This document shows, piece after piece, positions 32,810-45,842 of a stretch of DNA of 64,000 bases. The translations under genes were made by a program, and so were the position numbers. A model generated the notes under the pieces. The model did not search any database. It saw nothing but the letters and a program-made list of their open reading frames with translations, and was not told the origin of the DNA. Origin of the DNA: Odobenus rosmarus divergens (Eukaryota; Chordata; Mammalia; Carnivora; Odobenidae); NCBI RefSeq assembly GCF_000321225.1, contig NW_004451504.1:497259-561258 (forward strand). Direction: 5' to 3'. Numbering within the stretch: the first letter of the stretch is position 1; every line of letters begins with the position of its first letter.

Positions 32810-34160
32810 TTTTAACAATACCGTCTTGATCCACTTTTTGAAGCTCAGATTGGAGGCTGGTCAGTTTTTGTTAGCAGTTAAGTTCATGCTCTGACATTTC
32901 CCTTGCTGGGCTCTCACACTCTGGGCCTCTGTGTGCCTAACCACCTAGGGGTCAGGGACCGAATAACTGTGGACAGCCTCATACCCTGGAACTTGGAAAC
33001 TTACTCAAATTAGCCAATCCACAGGGAGCATGGGAATCCTAGCTAACCCCACCCTGCTTGCCACAGGTAAGCGGCTCCCTGCTGCTCCAGCTTGCTACTA
33101 TCTTGTCTCTGGGTACAACCCCTTGTGTGGACCTGCCTCGAAGCCTGCTCACATTTGGAACGAAAGTAATAAAAAGTTCTATCTTTCATCTGTACAATTG
33201 TCATGGTGTTGTGTCTTGCCATCAAAATAAAGTTTAAATCTTATAAAACAATTATACTTTTTCAGTCACCTACAGGTGTATCTACCCATTCATCCAAATA
33301 CCCATCCATCCATCCATCCACTCACCCGCCCACTTATCCAGCTACCCATGCACTCATAAATCGGACTTCCACATAACTAGGCTGTCCATTGTTCGACAGA
33401 AGTGAATGCATCCAACACACCCTTGCCTGGGAGGAGTCTGCCACTGAGGCCAGTCCCCTGCTTAGGGCAGAACTTGGGTGGGGAACCATTTCAAAAGGAG
33501 CTCCATGTGGACTCAGGAACAACGCTTCTAATTTTTATCTGCGTTAGCATGTTTTCTGTCCTTCACTTTTTGCTATGAGGAAATTTGGCTAAATCCTTCC
33601 TTTAAAATGACCTCAACCACAGACTTGTTATACTCCTCCCCATTGGGTCTGCTTGGCTGGGGCCCGCAAAGGGCCTTAGCCCTGCCAGGACTCCCAGCTC
33701 CAGCCAGCACACCTGCGTTCAGAGAGGACAGCACAAAAGCAACCTCTAGACATGCATGTACCTATGCTTGTTTATAAATGTCTGCCCCTCCACCCCAGTG
33801 TTCTGGAATGTTCTCGCCAACATCTGTGTGGGAGGCCAGGGTTGTCACTCCCACCTCTCACCCCTACCTAGGAAGCCTGGTCCCTGGCCCCCAGGAGTGG
33901 GCTGTGCTTTTGTACAGAACTCCGCAGTCCTGACCAGAAAACCTACCCCTGTTCTCTGTGATGGGCAGCCACTATGGGAAGGGCTGATCTGTCACACACA
34001 CCCCAGACAGACCCGTCCTGGAAAACCAGTAGGCAGAATTGAAAGGTAAGCTCTGACTCTGATGCATAGCAAAACACATGCAAAGCCTGTAATTTTGCCT
34101 GGTTGGCACTAACAGCCACACCTGTGAGCCCTACAGAGCGCATCCCAGCCCCCGTGACCC
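32810..34160. other. No gene seen
   Basis: Non-coding DNA with an imperfect CATC repeat at 33296-33325. Confidence 0.5.
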
Positions 34161-34164
34161 TCCG

Positions 34165-34270
34165 TCCTGCCTCTGGTCCCCACTCCCGGAGTCCCTTATA
34201 CGGACGGCCCTGCTGGAGGCATTGACCTTGAGCACAGGCCAGCCCCGGCCCAGTGGCTGCCCGCTATTGG
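34165..34270 (-). promoter_or_regulatory. Weak candidate BDKRB2 promoter
   Basis: On the minus strand a CCAAT box (34270-34266) lies upstream of an ERR/SF-1-type site TCAAGGTCA (34231-34223) and a TATAAG (34200-34195). This would put a start near 34165-34170. The spacing is promoter-like and the distance to exon 2 (26.6 kb) is plausible. I could not identify a convincing exon 1 donor, and the region is not a CpG island. Confidence 0.22.
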
Positions 34271-34274
34271 CTAT

Positions 34275-36080
34275 TTAATGTCATTCTAAGGAAAGAAAGG
34301 TTAAAAATGTACATTATCAGCATGCACTTTACCATTTATCTTCACATTGCCCAGTGCCAATTTTAAATGCAAATATCAGTGCGTTTAAGTCATAGATGGA
34401 ATCACCAAAATGGCATAATTCATGCTTCATAGCTTGTATGTGCCTATGTGTTTTATTCCCATCAGACTCTGGGGAACACTGAAGAGTATAAGCTCATCTA
34501 TTTTTGTTTAACTTTGGGATATGGGAGTTCCCCCCACAGTTTCTGTTTGACTGGGCTTTCCCACAGCACCTAACCCTCACAGATTCAGGGAGTGAGTGAG
34601 ATCCCTATTTCTGGTATGCCAGGAATACCCAGGAGGTGGGCTGGGAGAGGTGCTCTAGACAGCTGTGAGGAGGCCAGTCCCTCCTCAGTCCCTCTGTCCA
34701 TCTGCTTGCTGCTCTGGGAGGTGGGCAGTGGGGCCTTGTCCCCTTGGGCCTGGCAGACCATTGAGCACCCCAGGCTTGGTGGAAAGGAGCCCTTGGTCTG
34801 CCTGTCAGCCCGGCCACACTTCCTAACTCTGTCCTTGGCCCTGGGGCTGTCGCCAGTAGGTCTTGAGAGATGGTTACTCACTTCCTGTGGCTGGGGCTGG
34901 GAAATCCTCAGGGTGAGGAGGGGAGGCTGGTTCCTGGCATCCTTTGGACCCTTTTCTCCTAGGACTGACCACTGAGTCAGGGTCCCCAGGGAGCTGGCTC
35001 TGTGCAGGGTCCTCTACCCCCATGGAACCTGGGTCCTCTTCCCACAGCCCCCGCCGGGGCACCTGGCTGTCTGGTTAGCCCCCTGGGTTCCCCTAGGCTG
35101 GCACAGCAATGAGTCCTCTCCACTCCCCCTCCCACTCTCTCCTCCTCCTCCTCTTCATCTTCATCAGGAAGCTGAAGCTTGGAGGGGGAGTCCAGTGAGC
35201 AGTGGAGGTGGGTTTTGGTGGCATCTGCTGTAGCTTCTCCTCCAAAGACTTGAGGGGGCAGGGGTGGGGGAAGGCTGAGGTGATTGGTTAAAATGTTTGG
35301 GGATGTGCAGGAAGGGGGAGCTGGAGGGACATCGAAAGGCCCTCCCCACCTCCATTTGCCCTCCCAAATCCCAAATTTGGGTTCCATCCCCTTGGCCACC
35401 AGAGGTGGCGCTGTGGGCCCCATGCTCAGGGGAGTCTCCGTAGGGAGGGCGAGCTGTCCTGGATGGGAACTCCCGTCCCATGTGTCTACCAGGGCCCCTT
35501 CACCGCCTAGGGCTGCAGCCCCCGTGGGCCCCAGCTGGGGCTCACTCTGCGCTCTCCTAGCTGACCCTCCCTCATCTGGGCTGCTTTCCCCTCGCTCTCT
35601 AGCCAGCACGGTGCACCTGCTCCAGAAGCCCCCTGTCCCCAGAGCTCGGGGCAGCCCCTCACTTCCTGTCTATGCTCTCCAAGTGCCCCAGACTCATCTT
35701 CCCTCAGGGGCTCCCGAACCCTGTCACTTGTCACTGGGGTGGCTTGTGCACATGATTTTAGATTCTGCTCTGTGCATCTGTTTCCCCTTATACCACAGAG
35801 GAGATACTCCCGCGTGGTGGGGCGAGAGGCTCAGGTGAGGCGGTGGGTATGTGGTCCTGGCTGAGCAGCAGGGAGAGGCAAGGGACCCAGGGGTGCAGAC
35901 CTGAGCTCCAGCCCCGCACCATCACAGGTGCTCTAGCTTGGGTGGGGTCCCGGATTCCTTGTGGTAAACCAGGATGTCACGTCTGCCTCGGGGGGGCCCT
36001 GGCAGCCGAGTGGGGATTTGGGGATCCCTGCCCCTCACCAGATTAGTCCCCTCTTCCTGGCAGTATGAACCATAAGCACC
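34275..36080. other. No gene recognised
   Basis: AT-rich at first (34275-34520), then GC-rich. A 210-codon minus-strand frame (34977-35609) with a Glu-rich run overlaps a 184-codon plus-strand frame (35284-35838). Neither resembles a known protein. Confidence 0.45.
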
Positions 36081-36084
36081 CTTC

Positions 36085-36860
36085 CTTCCCTGCCTTTACA
36101 GAAAGCATAACATAAATTAACCACTTAAAAGTTCGTTGTCATTGAGCAGATTCGCCACGTTGTACCATCGCATCAGTCGAAATATTTCTGTTCCCCCCAA
36201 AGGAAACCCCACACCTCCTGGTAGTCACTCCCCATCCCCCTTCTCCCCAGCCCCCGGCAGCCATCCATCTGCTTCCTGTTTTGGGATTTACTTATTCTGC
36301 ATATTTCCTACCAATCGAATCACACAATCTGTGCCCTTTCGGGGCAGACCCCTTTCACTCCACCTAATGTTTTTGAGGCTCACCCACCTAGCAGGGATCT
36401 ATGCTTCCATCCTGTTTACAGCTGAGTAGTATTCTACCTTCATTCATCCATGCATTGTTGATGGACATTTGGGCTGTTTCTGCCTTTCGGCAGTTGTGAG
36501 CCATGCAGCTACAAATGTCTGTGTAAAAGGATCTGAGCTTCTGTTTTCAGTTCTTTGGGGCACGTCCCAGGAGTGGAATTGCTGGGTCATGTGGTGGCCC
36601 TATGTTTACCGTCTTGAGGACCGGCCGGACTGCTTTCCACAGCAGCTGCACCTGCCGTGTCCGCCCCACGTGCTCCCCACTCGGGTCCACGCTCTCGGCC
36701 TCAGATGCTGCTGCAGAGCAAGGGGCGCTTTGACCCGGGGCCTTCGGCGAGTTTCTGCTGACTCAGCGGCCAACCCTTTAGCACCAGCATCTGTACCCTC
36801 TTCACCCCCAATATCGGTTAGAATATCTTCAGTTCACTGAGGTCCATTCCCATGTGCTCC
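36085..36860 (-). mobile_element. Old L1-type LINE fragment
   Basis: TAGTCACTCCCCATCCCC, TACTTATTCTGCATATTTCC, GATGGACATTTGGGCTGTTT and GGAGTGGAATTGCTGGGTCA reproduce a widespread degenerate L1-type sequence in reverse. The 36650-36780 part is unusually CpG-rich for such a relic. Confidence 0.65.
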
Positions 36861-36871
36861 TCATTGAATTC

Positions 36872-37053
36872 TTTTTTTTTTTTTTAAGATTTTATTCATG
36901 TGACAGAGAGAATGAGCAGGGCGAGCAGCAGGCAGAGGGAGAAGCAGACTCCCCACTGAGCAGGGAGCCCGATGAGGGGCTCGGTTCCAGGACCCCAGGA
37001 TCATGACCTGAGCCGAAGGCAGATGCTTAACGACTGAACCCCCCCAGGCGCCC
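36872..37053 (-). mobile_element. CAN-SINE
   Basis: Poly-T, TAAGATTTTATTCATGTGAC, GATCATGACCTGAGCCGAAG and a reversed head ending CCCCAGGCGCCCC. Confidence 0.93.
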
Positions 37054-37055
37054 CT

Positions 37056-37175
37056 GATTGGAGTCTTATAATGGGGCAGAGAGGTTGAGTATTTGGCCCA
37101 GAGTCGCCCAGCTCAAGAGAAGCTGAGTTGGAGCAGGAATCCAGGCCTGCCAACCCTAGTGCTCTGGCCTGCAAG
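37056..37175 (-). repeat. MIR fragment, minus orientation
   Basis: GGGGCAGAGAGGTTGAGTAT, CCCAGAGTCGCCCAGCTC and GGAGCAGGAATCCAGGCCTG follow the reverse MIR core. Confidence 0.6.
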
Positions 37176-37179
37176 ATGC

Positions 37180-40100
37180 GGGGCACCAGCCCAGAGTCTC
37201 CATTTCCCAGCGGGTCGCCCCACAAGCCAGGCTGTCCCTGGGGTCTATGTGCCCTCCACCCCAACACCAATGCTCCGGCCTCCCTAGGAGAGAAGCATGC
37301 TAAGTACATAACACCCTGGGCCACACTCCTCTGCCCAGGGCGGCTGGAGGCACAGGCAGGGGCCTGCATTCAGGTGCCCTTCACCCTTGAGTAATTCCCC
37401 TCGGGTTTACTTTCAGGTCTGTTTTCTGAACGCAGCCCCTGGCCCCTCTCGGGACACCCCCCCGCCCCCCGCAGCTACCCGGAGAGCTCCCCTCGGGGCA
37501 CCCTGAGGTCAGCCACAGCCGCCCTCTGGCAAAGCATAATCAGCCAGGCTCCTAAGTGCTGAGCACCTTGCTCTAGCCAGGCCCCACCAGGCAGGTTACA
37601 GGTGCCACCCGCAACCGCAGGGTCAGCCTCCAGCTGGAAATCAGTGCACCATGTCCTCAACGAGGAAGCCGGGGCTCCCCGAGGTCAACAACCTGAGCTG
37701 AGGTACATGACCCGGCCACTCTCACCAAGGTCACTGCTAGGGCCCCAGCTGGTCTCCCACGGCCCCGCCCACCCCTCCCACCCTGCCTCCTCGCAGGTGC
37801 GGAAGGGATCGTTTTGTAATTAAAAAACTTAAAAAAAATAAAAAAGAAATGTACACACAGTAAAATTTACTCTTGGCGGTGTCCGGGTGGGTGGGTTTTG
37901 ACAAATACGGACTTGTGTACTCGGCACCCTAATGTCCCGCAGAGTGCAATGCCCTACATACGGGCCCCTTTGTACTCATGCCTCCCCTACTCTCTGAACT
38001 AGCCATCTGTGTTCTGTCCGGAGGGATTTGTAGGAAGGTAAATCACCCTCCTGAGGATGATCCAGGCCCGGTGGTTCAGTCAGCAATTTCCTGCCCAGGA
38101 TACTGGCACCGCGGAGGGAATGTTCTTCCCTGTGTCGCCATGAACGCAGAGCTCCGTGAGGGCAAGGGCGGTATCTACACCTTCCACCGATGAACAGGCA
38201 GGCACACATTTGGTGCTCAATAACCGCTCAAGGAAGGCCGCAGACGGCTGTGAACCCGGTGCTTTTGGATTCCCAACTGCACCTTTTCCATGATGCCTTG
38301 TGGCCTCCCCAGAATTCTCACACAACCGTCCATGTGTGCATCCATCCATCTGTCCATCCAACACCCCCTGGGGCCAGATTTGTTCTCGTGTGCCCATCCA
38401 GGGCTCACAGGACCAGGGGCAGGCTGGTCCCTGCTTTCTCACGGTCGAGAGTTGAACAGCCCCCCCTCCCCGTGCCCTTCAGAGGCGGGAGAGGACCCTC
38501 CCCTCCATTTCCTCACCTGACTGTCACAGCTCTGTGAGGTGGGTGACACTGGGATCATCAACAGAAGGGAGAGTGACCTGCCCAGGGAGAGCAGGAGATG
38601 AAGAGCATGTCGGGCAGCCCAGTCCCCACAGAGCCACGCTGCGCTCTGAGGAAGGCTGCTTGGGGTGGCAGGAGGTGGGGCAAGGGGACAGCCCTTACGT
38701 GGGGCCCTGGGTTGGACCCAGTGGGAGCCTGGAGCCTGCAAGCCAGAGGCCCCCACCCACCCTGTGCCCAGAGGGGAAACCGGGGTACTTTCGGCTGGCT
38801 TTTTCCCTTCCCTGTGTTTCTTGGTAGGTCACAGAAGCATGCTGGAGACATGGGAGCCAGAGCGGATCATGTCAAATTACCGAGGACGACAGGGTGCCTG
38901 GCACAAGCGGCCCATGTGATCATCACTCGCTGATGGACTAGACGGATGCATTCTTTCCCTGCCCCCCCGCGTGTACACAGCACTTAGAGATAGACAATGG
39001 AACCTGGCGCAAGGCTGGGCCCCCAAGTGCGCGATGAAACGCTCAGGTCTCTGGGGATGGGGTGGAGGCCGTGCAGCCAGCCATGGTGCGCCAAAGCCCC
39101 CTCAGAGCCTGCTTCTGTGCCGACACAGCGCCCCTCTGCTGCTGTGCCCAGGCTGGGGGTGGACACCCCCGCTGCGTCCCCTGCCCAGGGAGGCCAGAGC
39201 CCGGCCACTGGTCTTTCTGGGACAGGACAGGGAGGGATCTGTGGGTGCCAGAGTGCAATGGGCAGATTTTCACTGAATCCTATGCTGTTAAGTGTCATGC
39301 CTCATCTCTACCCTCTCTCATTTGATTTTTCCAGAGGAGAAACCTCATGTCTTAGGGCTGGAGGTGGCATGGAAGGAAGGAGAAGCTGATGTTGGACATC
39401 TGGCACCTCACCTAGTTTGCAGAGACACTTTCTCCCAATCTCCACCCCTCCCCCCTGCTCCACCCCTCCTCCCCTGCAGTCCTGAATCCAACACCTTCCT
39501 TCCACGGCACCTGCTGCTTCAAGGACTGAGCCCCTGTGGGTTCTGTGATCAAGGGGTCTATTTTTCTTGGGTTCCCCTCTTCATGTCGTTAGATGGGAAC
39601 CACCTCCACTCTGCCAGATCTTTCTTCTGCTTTCTGCCAACTAAGTATCCCCTAACTCAGCTGCTATGGCCTCTGCCAGTTTTATGATCTTATAGGGTAA
39701 TATCTTTTTTTGGTAATACCTCTACTAACATTTTAAAGGGGTTTGGGGGAGGGAGGAGACCATGGATGGCCAGGTGCCACTTTGACCAAAGCCACTATTT
39801 CTCTTTTTGCCTATGATCCCCCTTCTTTTCATATGACTTATTTGGCTACCCCTGCTGCCTGTTCACCCTCCCTGAGTCATTGCCTGCTATGCCTCCCTGT
39901 ACCTCTTGTCCCCCACTGCCTTCCGTCCCCTCTCTACCAGGCCAGCCGGTCCCCCACAGCCCAGCACCCTGATGCCACCATCGACTTAGAATTGTTGGTC
40001 CCAGCAGGGTCCCAGATGCCGCCCAGAGCCTCCCCTGGTCCCACCTACCGGTCCTTCTGCTTTCCCTCCAACTTCCAAACCTCCCTCTTCCCTGTCATCC

Positions 40101-40540
40101 CAAGCAAATGTCCCTCCGGCTACCTCACAGAGAAAACCGGTGTCCCTGGACGGGACACTTCCCATCACTTCCCATCACCCAGGCTCCCACAGTCCTCTCC
40201 AGGCTGGACACTGGCTCCAGGGCGCCCCCCACCCCCCAGTCCCTGCCCTGTAATCCAAGGGCCCCTGGGAAGACAGAGGTCAGCTCAACCCTTCAGTGCT
40301 GCCCAGTGTTCTTCCAATAAAGGCTGAACATCTGTGGCGCTTGGCCTGTCTTCTCCTCTTATGTCGTCTGCCCCACTCCCCCTGCCCCACAATTGCCCCT
40401 GAGCTTTCCTCCGGTCCCACAGAGAACAGGGACTCTGCATTTTCATGTTTGCTTTGTGGCAGGCGTGTGAGTGAATATTGAACAACAGCTCCATGACGTG
40501 ACATGTTTGGGTCACTGGGAGGGTGTTAGGCCTGGGCCAT
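37180..40540. other. No gene seen
   Basis: GC-rich DNA with scattered CpGs but no island, splice-supported exon or named repeat. A short CATC/TGTC simple repeat is at 38339-38361. BDKRB2 exon 1 could lie here instead of at 34.2 kb. Confidence 0.45.
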
Positions 40541-40544
40541 TGTC

Positions 40545-40895
40545 ACAGAGCACCAAGCCTGGCTGGAGAAAGGCCACAGTAGACCCCTCTTGTCTCATGG
40601 CTCTGGGGGCTGAAATCTGAGACTGGGCACTGGGGAAGGATGGGTCCAGCCCTCTCTCCCAGCCTCTTGGCTGTGACAATTTCATTCCAATCTTCACGTG
40701 GTGTTCTCCCGGCGTGTCTGTGTCCAGATCTCTCCCCCTTTTATAGGGACACAGACGTATTGGATCAGACCCACCCTAATGACCTCATCTTAATTCGATC
40801 CCCTGCAAAGACCCTGTTTCCCAATGAGGTCACATTCCCAGGTAAGGGGGGTTAGGACTTCAAATCTTTCTTGGGAGACACCATTCAATCCATGG
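40545..40895 (-). mobile_element. MaLR-type LTR fragment
   Basis: TTATAGGGACACAGACGTAT, GACCCACCCTAATGACCTCA, GCAAAGACCCTGTTTCCCAA and GGGTTAGGACTTCAAATC are the reversed start of an MLT1-type LTR. There is no coding content. Confidence 0.6.
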
Positions 40896-41799
40896 CCCCC
40901 GTGTCTCCTTGCTGTAGACCGTGCATCTGCCGAGAGACGTCATTCCCCTTCCCTTGGCATCTGGAGGCAAGCAGGTGCTCGGCATATCTTTGTCCGCCTG
41001 CCATGGAGGTCTTTTACATATCGGCAGATGGATGAACTAATGCTTTCAAGAGTGAATCTTTACCCATCAACCAGTATCGGGCCATGTTAACAACATGGCT
41101 TTGTGGCACATGCTGGGACTCAGGTGCTGGCAGGCACCCTGCACAGTGGAGGCCGTGGGCTGCCTGGTCCGCATGCTGGCCCTGCTGTGAATCTCAGGCC
41201 AGGCCTTAGCAGGGCTTCCTCACTTGTCCTAGGCAACTGGAAACAGTGCCAAGGGGGTGGCTTGCGTAAGGACCTCATGGGTGCTGCAGGCACAGGGCCC
41301 GGCATGCTCCTGTCATTTACTATTATCCCGGGTCTGGGATTAAACGTCCCGTGGCCACAGCAGCAGTGGGCCGCTCCCGGAACCGGATCCGCCTTCCCGC
41401 ATCTGTTGTTGGGGGGGTGGGAGGATGCCGCACACGGGGCTCAGCGAGGGGAGGCAGCTCCGAGCCCTGTGTAGAGGCCAGGTCCAGTCCTTGTCCCCCT
41501 CCCCGGGGTCACTCCGGGGCTCCCACACTTCCTTAATTTATGCTCATTTAATTACATGCTCATTTACTCGAGATGGCAATGTCAGGACAGCTTGAGGCCT
41601 GTCACCCTCTGCCGGACGAGGTCGTGGGAGCTCATGCACAGCTCTGGGACTTTGGCCATCTTTTCTGGAAGTTTCCATCTGGACCAGGACCCCCTTCAAG
41701 GTGCAGGCTGGGGACACACCCTGAAAAGAACCCTCAAGCCAGTCAGGCAGTGTTCACCTTCCCACCCCCACCTATAATAAGAAATGATCATCATCTATT

Positions 41800-42030
41800 A
41801 TCAGCACCTCCCGGTGGACAGAACTAAGCTTAAGGCTTTTTATAACTATTACTTTATTTAATATTCAAAACACACCTGTGAAGTAGGTGTCTCATTTTAC
41901 CTGTGGGGGTGCTGAGGCTCAGAGAGAAGCAGTAACTTGCTCCAGCTCATGGAACTAAGAGAAGGGGGTGCGCTCAGCACTCGGACCCCAGGTCCAGTGT
42001 CTAGGCACCCATATGGGCTCTCGATGCCCT
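41800..42030 (-). repeat. MIR, minus orientation
   Basis: TTATTTAATATTCAAAACAC, GTGAAGTAGGTGTCTCATTT and GAGGCTCAGAGAGAAGCAGT fit the reverse MIR. Confidence 0.75.
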
Positions 42031-42820
42031 GCCAGCTAGTAGCCTAGGATACCTGGTGTCCCACGGCAGCTCTGGGCAGGTGCTGGAAGAAACTCCTTCC
42101 AGAGCAGAGACAGAGTCAAAGGCTTCTGGACAGGACATTTATTTGGGAGGTGACCGCATGCACTGAGCCATGGTGGGGGGAGCCGGGCTCACCTCCGTCC
42201 CACAGAAGGCGAAGGCAGAGGGTGCCTCAATACCTTCCTCCTCCTGGGCTCCCAGTCCCCTGGATCACCATATTAATTCCCTTGCCTTTCCCAGATTCTA
42301 GAAGCTGCCTGCATCCCTGGGCTCCTAGCCCTTCCAGCTTCCAGGCCAGCAACGGCCTGTCTATCCCTCAGATATGGTTCTGGGTCAACCCCGCAGACCC
42401 ACGCCTGAGCTAGAGAGGAGGTACAAGGAAAAGGGAGTCAAAACCAAAAGGACACAGGAGAAGAAGGCAGCTTTGGAGCAGTCTCACTGTTTCTGCCCAG
42501 CGCTCAGGCCCACGTCTTCCAAGAACAGCCACTCTGATTCCCTATAGGAGGCCCCCTTGGTCCCCATTGCATGCAGTTTCATGGGGACTGTAAATCAAGC
42601 GGTAAGCGTGTGGCTGAGTTGGGCGGATCAGAGGATCTCCTCCAGGAACTTGACCTTTGAGAGGTTGGTTGTGAGGACGGAACGTGGTCAGGGTTTGGTG
42701 CGGAAGGGCACGTGAAGACTTCTGACCTGTTGGCGATGTTCTGTTTCTTAACCTGGTTGGTGGGTGCATGCGAGGCTGGTTTATATCATATTCTTGACAC
42801 CATACTGAGTGTCATGGGAC
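42031..42820. other. No gene seen
   Basis: Non-coding DNA without recognised repeats. Confidence 0.5.
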
Positions 42821-42824
42821 TGAG

Positions 42825-43575
42825 GTTTGCTCATACATTCATTCAGTACTCATTCATTTAACCCAAATTTTAAAAGCACTTCCTACGCTCTAAGTGCTGG
42901 GATATTGCAGTAAACCAAACAGGCCAAGCCTCTGACCTCATGCAGTTTGTATTTTGGAGTGAGGACACTAAAAATAAATAAGGGTAGTAAAAGCTATGAG
43001 GACACTGACAGAGTGACCAGCAGGGTCTGACCAGCCGGGGTAAGGGAATGCAAGCTGCGGTAGCAAGTCATCCTCAGAGCCTGGGCCTGATGCAGTGAGG
43101 GTCTGCTTCTAGCTCACTTAATAGCACACTGTGGGTATAGGGGAGGCTCTGCTCCCCCAGTCTTGGAGGAACCAGGCCCCTGCTGTCACGTGACCTGCCT
43201 GCTCCCAGTGCCTGGTGTCCTGGAGCCCTCCACAGATCCTTGCACTGGGCCAGTAGCCAAGGGGTGAGAGACATCACGGGAGATTGTGAGATAGTTTTAG
43301 GGACGGACTTGGAAGGGGTGCACTTGACTCCTGCCCACCACCTTTCATCTGTCAGAACTCAGATCCCTGATCTCTCCTAGACCACCCAAGGAGGTGGGGC
43401 CGGGAGGGGCCGGATAGCCATGGACGGCAAAAACCGGCCAGGTTCTTCTCCAGTCCCGGGAATGGGAGCGGGAAGGACCAGATCATGTAGGGCTTGTAGG
43501 TCACAGTCAGGAATCTGGATTTTGTTCCAGGGGCTGGGAACCTGATGGAAGGCTGAAAAGAAAAGTGACATCACC
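42825..43575 (+). repeat. L2-like ancient repeat
   Basis: It starts CATTCATTCAGTACTCATTC and TAAGTGCTGGGATATTGCAG. Later it has GATCATGTAGGGCTTGTAGG and ATCTGGATTTTGTTCCAGGG. This is the same family as at 5.4 and 52.7 kb. The middle (43050-43370) is unclear. Confidence 0.45.
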
Positions 43576-43705
43576 GGGTTTACATTTGTGATGTGCCTCG
43601 GACACTAACCGGCTGTGCTGTGTGTCCAAACACAAGCCACATAAACTCGCAGGCTTCCAATTTTTCCATCTAGAACATGAGGAGAAAGGGTACCCAGATG
43701 ATTTA

Positions 43706-43904
43706 AAAAAAAAGAAAAAGATTTATTTATTTATTTTAGAGAGAGAGAGAGAGAGCAGGGGAGGGGCTGAGGGAGAGAATTTTCAAGCAGATTGCCTGCT
43801 GAGTGTGGAGCCCGACTCGGGGCTCGGTCCCACAACCCTGAGATCATGATCCACGCTTGAAACCAAGAGCTGGGCACTCAACCGCCTAAGCCACCCAGGT
43901 GCCC
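43706..43904 (-). mobile_element. CAN-SINE
   Basis: AAGATTTATTTATTTATTTT, a GAGAGA tract, GAGATCATGATCCACGCTTG and the reversed head AAGCCACCCAGGTGCCC. This is a more diverged, older copy. Confidence 0.92.
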
Positions 43905-45555
43905 TGCCTGATTATTCTTAATACCCCTCACCTCCACATCCCTACCCCTTCTATGGCTTTCTGGGGACCTCAGCAAACAAGACCACTCTACCACTGCTGA
44001 GGACAATCGTGGGGGTCCAAAGCAGAATGGGGCAAGGGTGGGAAGGAACCCCTCCACCGAAGGGCTTTCCAGGCTCCTGGTCTTTCCCACTTTCCCAGTA
44101 ATGACACAGAACGTACCTCCCTGCTCTTCCTGCCTCCTGATGATCGACAAAAACCCACTGGTTTCATGAACCATCTTCTGCCCAGAAGAGCCTTCCAATT
44201 CCCCTCCTGGACCCAATTCACACACATCCCAGCAGGTTCCACTCAACATCTCCTTTTCCTACTTCCTCCTGTCCACAGTGATTTCTCTCTTCTCTGCCGT
44301 CCCACAAACCTCAGGGTGTATATTACCCAATTTAGTAAATGGCTTGCTCATTGATTTATGATTCATTATTTTTAAAGGCTCACGTTTGTTGAGTGCTTTT
44401 TATGAGCAGGTGAATTCAAGACCGTAAAGGCACAGCATGCCTTAGAAGGTGGACAAACTGTGAGATTAGGCTACATGGCAGAAGCAGATAAATCCTGATG
44501 TCTCCGTGGCTTGAGCAATGAAGGTTTATTTCTTATCCACATCACGAGCCAGTTAGATTTTCCTCCAAGCTTGGACTATACATGCTGAGTTCTTTTCTGT
44601 ATATTTTCAATATTTTCTGCAGTGAGAAAACAAGTACCAGTATTTGTTTAAATTAGTTGATTGATTTTTCTTAGCTGATCACAAGAACAAAAAAGTTGTC
44701 CACCCAGTGGGGCACTTGACAACAGCATTCTTACTAGTAGAAATAATTTCTTACACTTATGACCCCAGTTCTTTGCAGTTTTCACAGTACTCCCGCATAT
44801 ATTATTTCCCATTTCACTTACTCCTCAGGAAGCTCCGGTCCCACCCACGGTCCACCGGGTCCTGGCAGGACTCTGGGTGGCAAAGAGAGGCCATGCACCC
44901 GGGAGTCTTTGGGTTGATTGGGTATTCGTGCGTCGATGAATTCAGGAATAAAGTCATGAATGAATTTAGTGAGTTCCTGCCCAGTGGTCCCCAGATCACA
45001 AAGGGCCTTGCATGCCACGTGGTGGGGTTTGGTGGGTCTCCTGTTGGCGCCAGGGGCAGTGAAACAGGGGCCTACGGCTGTCGGCCTTGGTTTCAAAGCT
45101 CATTGCTATGAATACTGGTCGGAGCTGGGTGAACACGGAGGTGGTGATTCTGGGACACATCGGGGGGCAGGATGGGGGAGGCTGCAGAAGCCCAGGGTGT
45201 GCCTGCAGGCCGGAGACAAAGAGCCAACCCAGAGCTCTTTCTAGAACCTCATTTCTTAGCCTCCAGATGGCTGGGCTGTTAGGATCTTCCTGCTGTGTCA
45301 TCTTCAAGCACTCAGAAGGGCTTTGCCTGCACAGCTGGGCCTGGAGCCCCAGGGGTCCCTCCAGATGCTACCGAGAGCCCAGAAGCTCTGCAGGCAGACG
45401 TGTTGTTTCAGTTTCTGGTCAGAGCTCATTTGTGTATCTCAGAATCCCAGGAACATAAACAAAGCCATGTTTGTCAGCTGTGGTCACCTCTCAGGGGTGA
45501 GTCAAGGTGTCCTGTGCCAGCCGTGCCCACCTGGGACTTTCTGTGAGTAGGCGGG
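43905..45555. other. No gene seen
   Basis: Non-coding DNA. GAGCAATGAAGGTTTATTTC near 44513 hints at an unclassified old transposon. Confidence 0.45.
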
Positions 45556-45556
45556 G

Positions 45557-45770
45557 TACACACGCATGTGCACACACACACAGATCCACGCACACACGCA
45601 CACACATGCAGCCACACACACTCACATGTAGACACACACACAGACACGTGCACACTCACACACAGATACACGCTCACACTCCTGCATGTTTAGACACACA
45701 CAGATACATGCACACACTCACGCACGTACAGACACACACAGATACATGTGCACACACACACACACACACG
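45557..45770. repeat. CA-rich tandem array
   Basis: CACACA units interrupted by CAGATACA, CACGCA and CATGCA variants, ending in a pure (CA)n run. Confidence 0.95.
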
Positions 45771-45842
45771 CTAGACTCAAAGATCTGCTCTGTGTCCTGG
45801 CTCTGCTCAGACCTTTCCCCTCTGTGAAGACCGTGGGTTTCT

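Larger units (their letters stand above)
7611..34165 (-). other. BDKRB2: Probable BDKRB2 intron 1
   Basis: The human gene has a non-coding first exon roughly 30 kb upstream of exon 2 (from memory). Nothing between here and 34 kb resembles another gene, so this stretch is probably intron. The upstream limit is only a guess tied to the weak promoter candidate at 34.2 kb. Confidence 0.4.
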
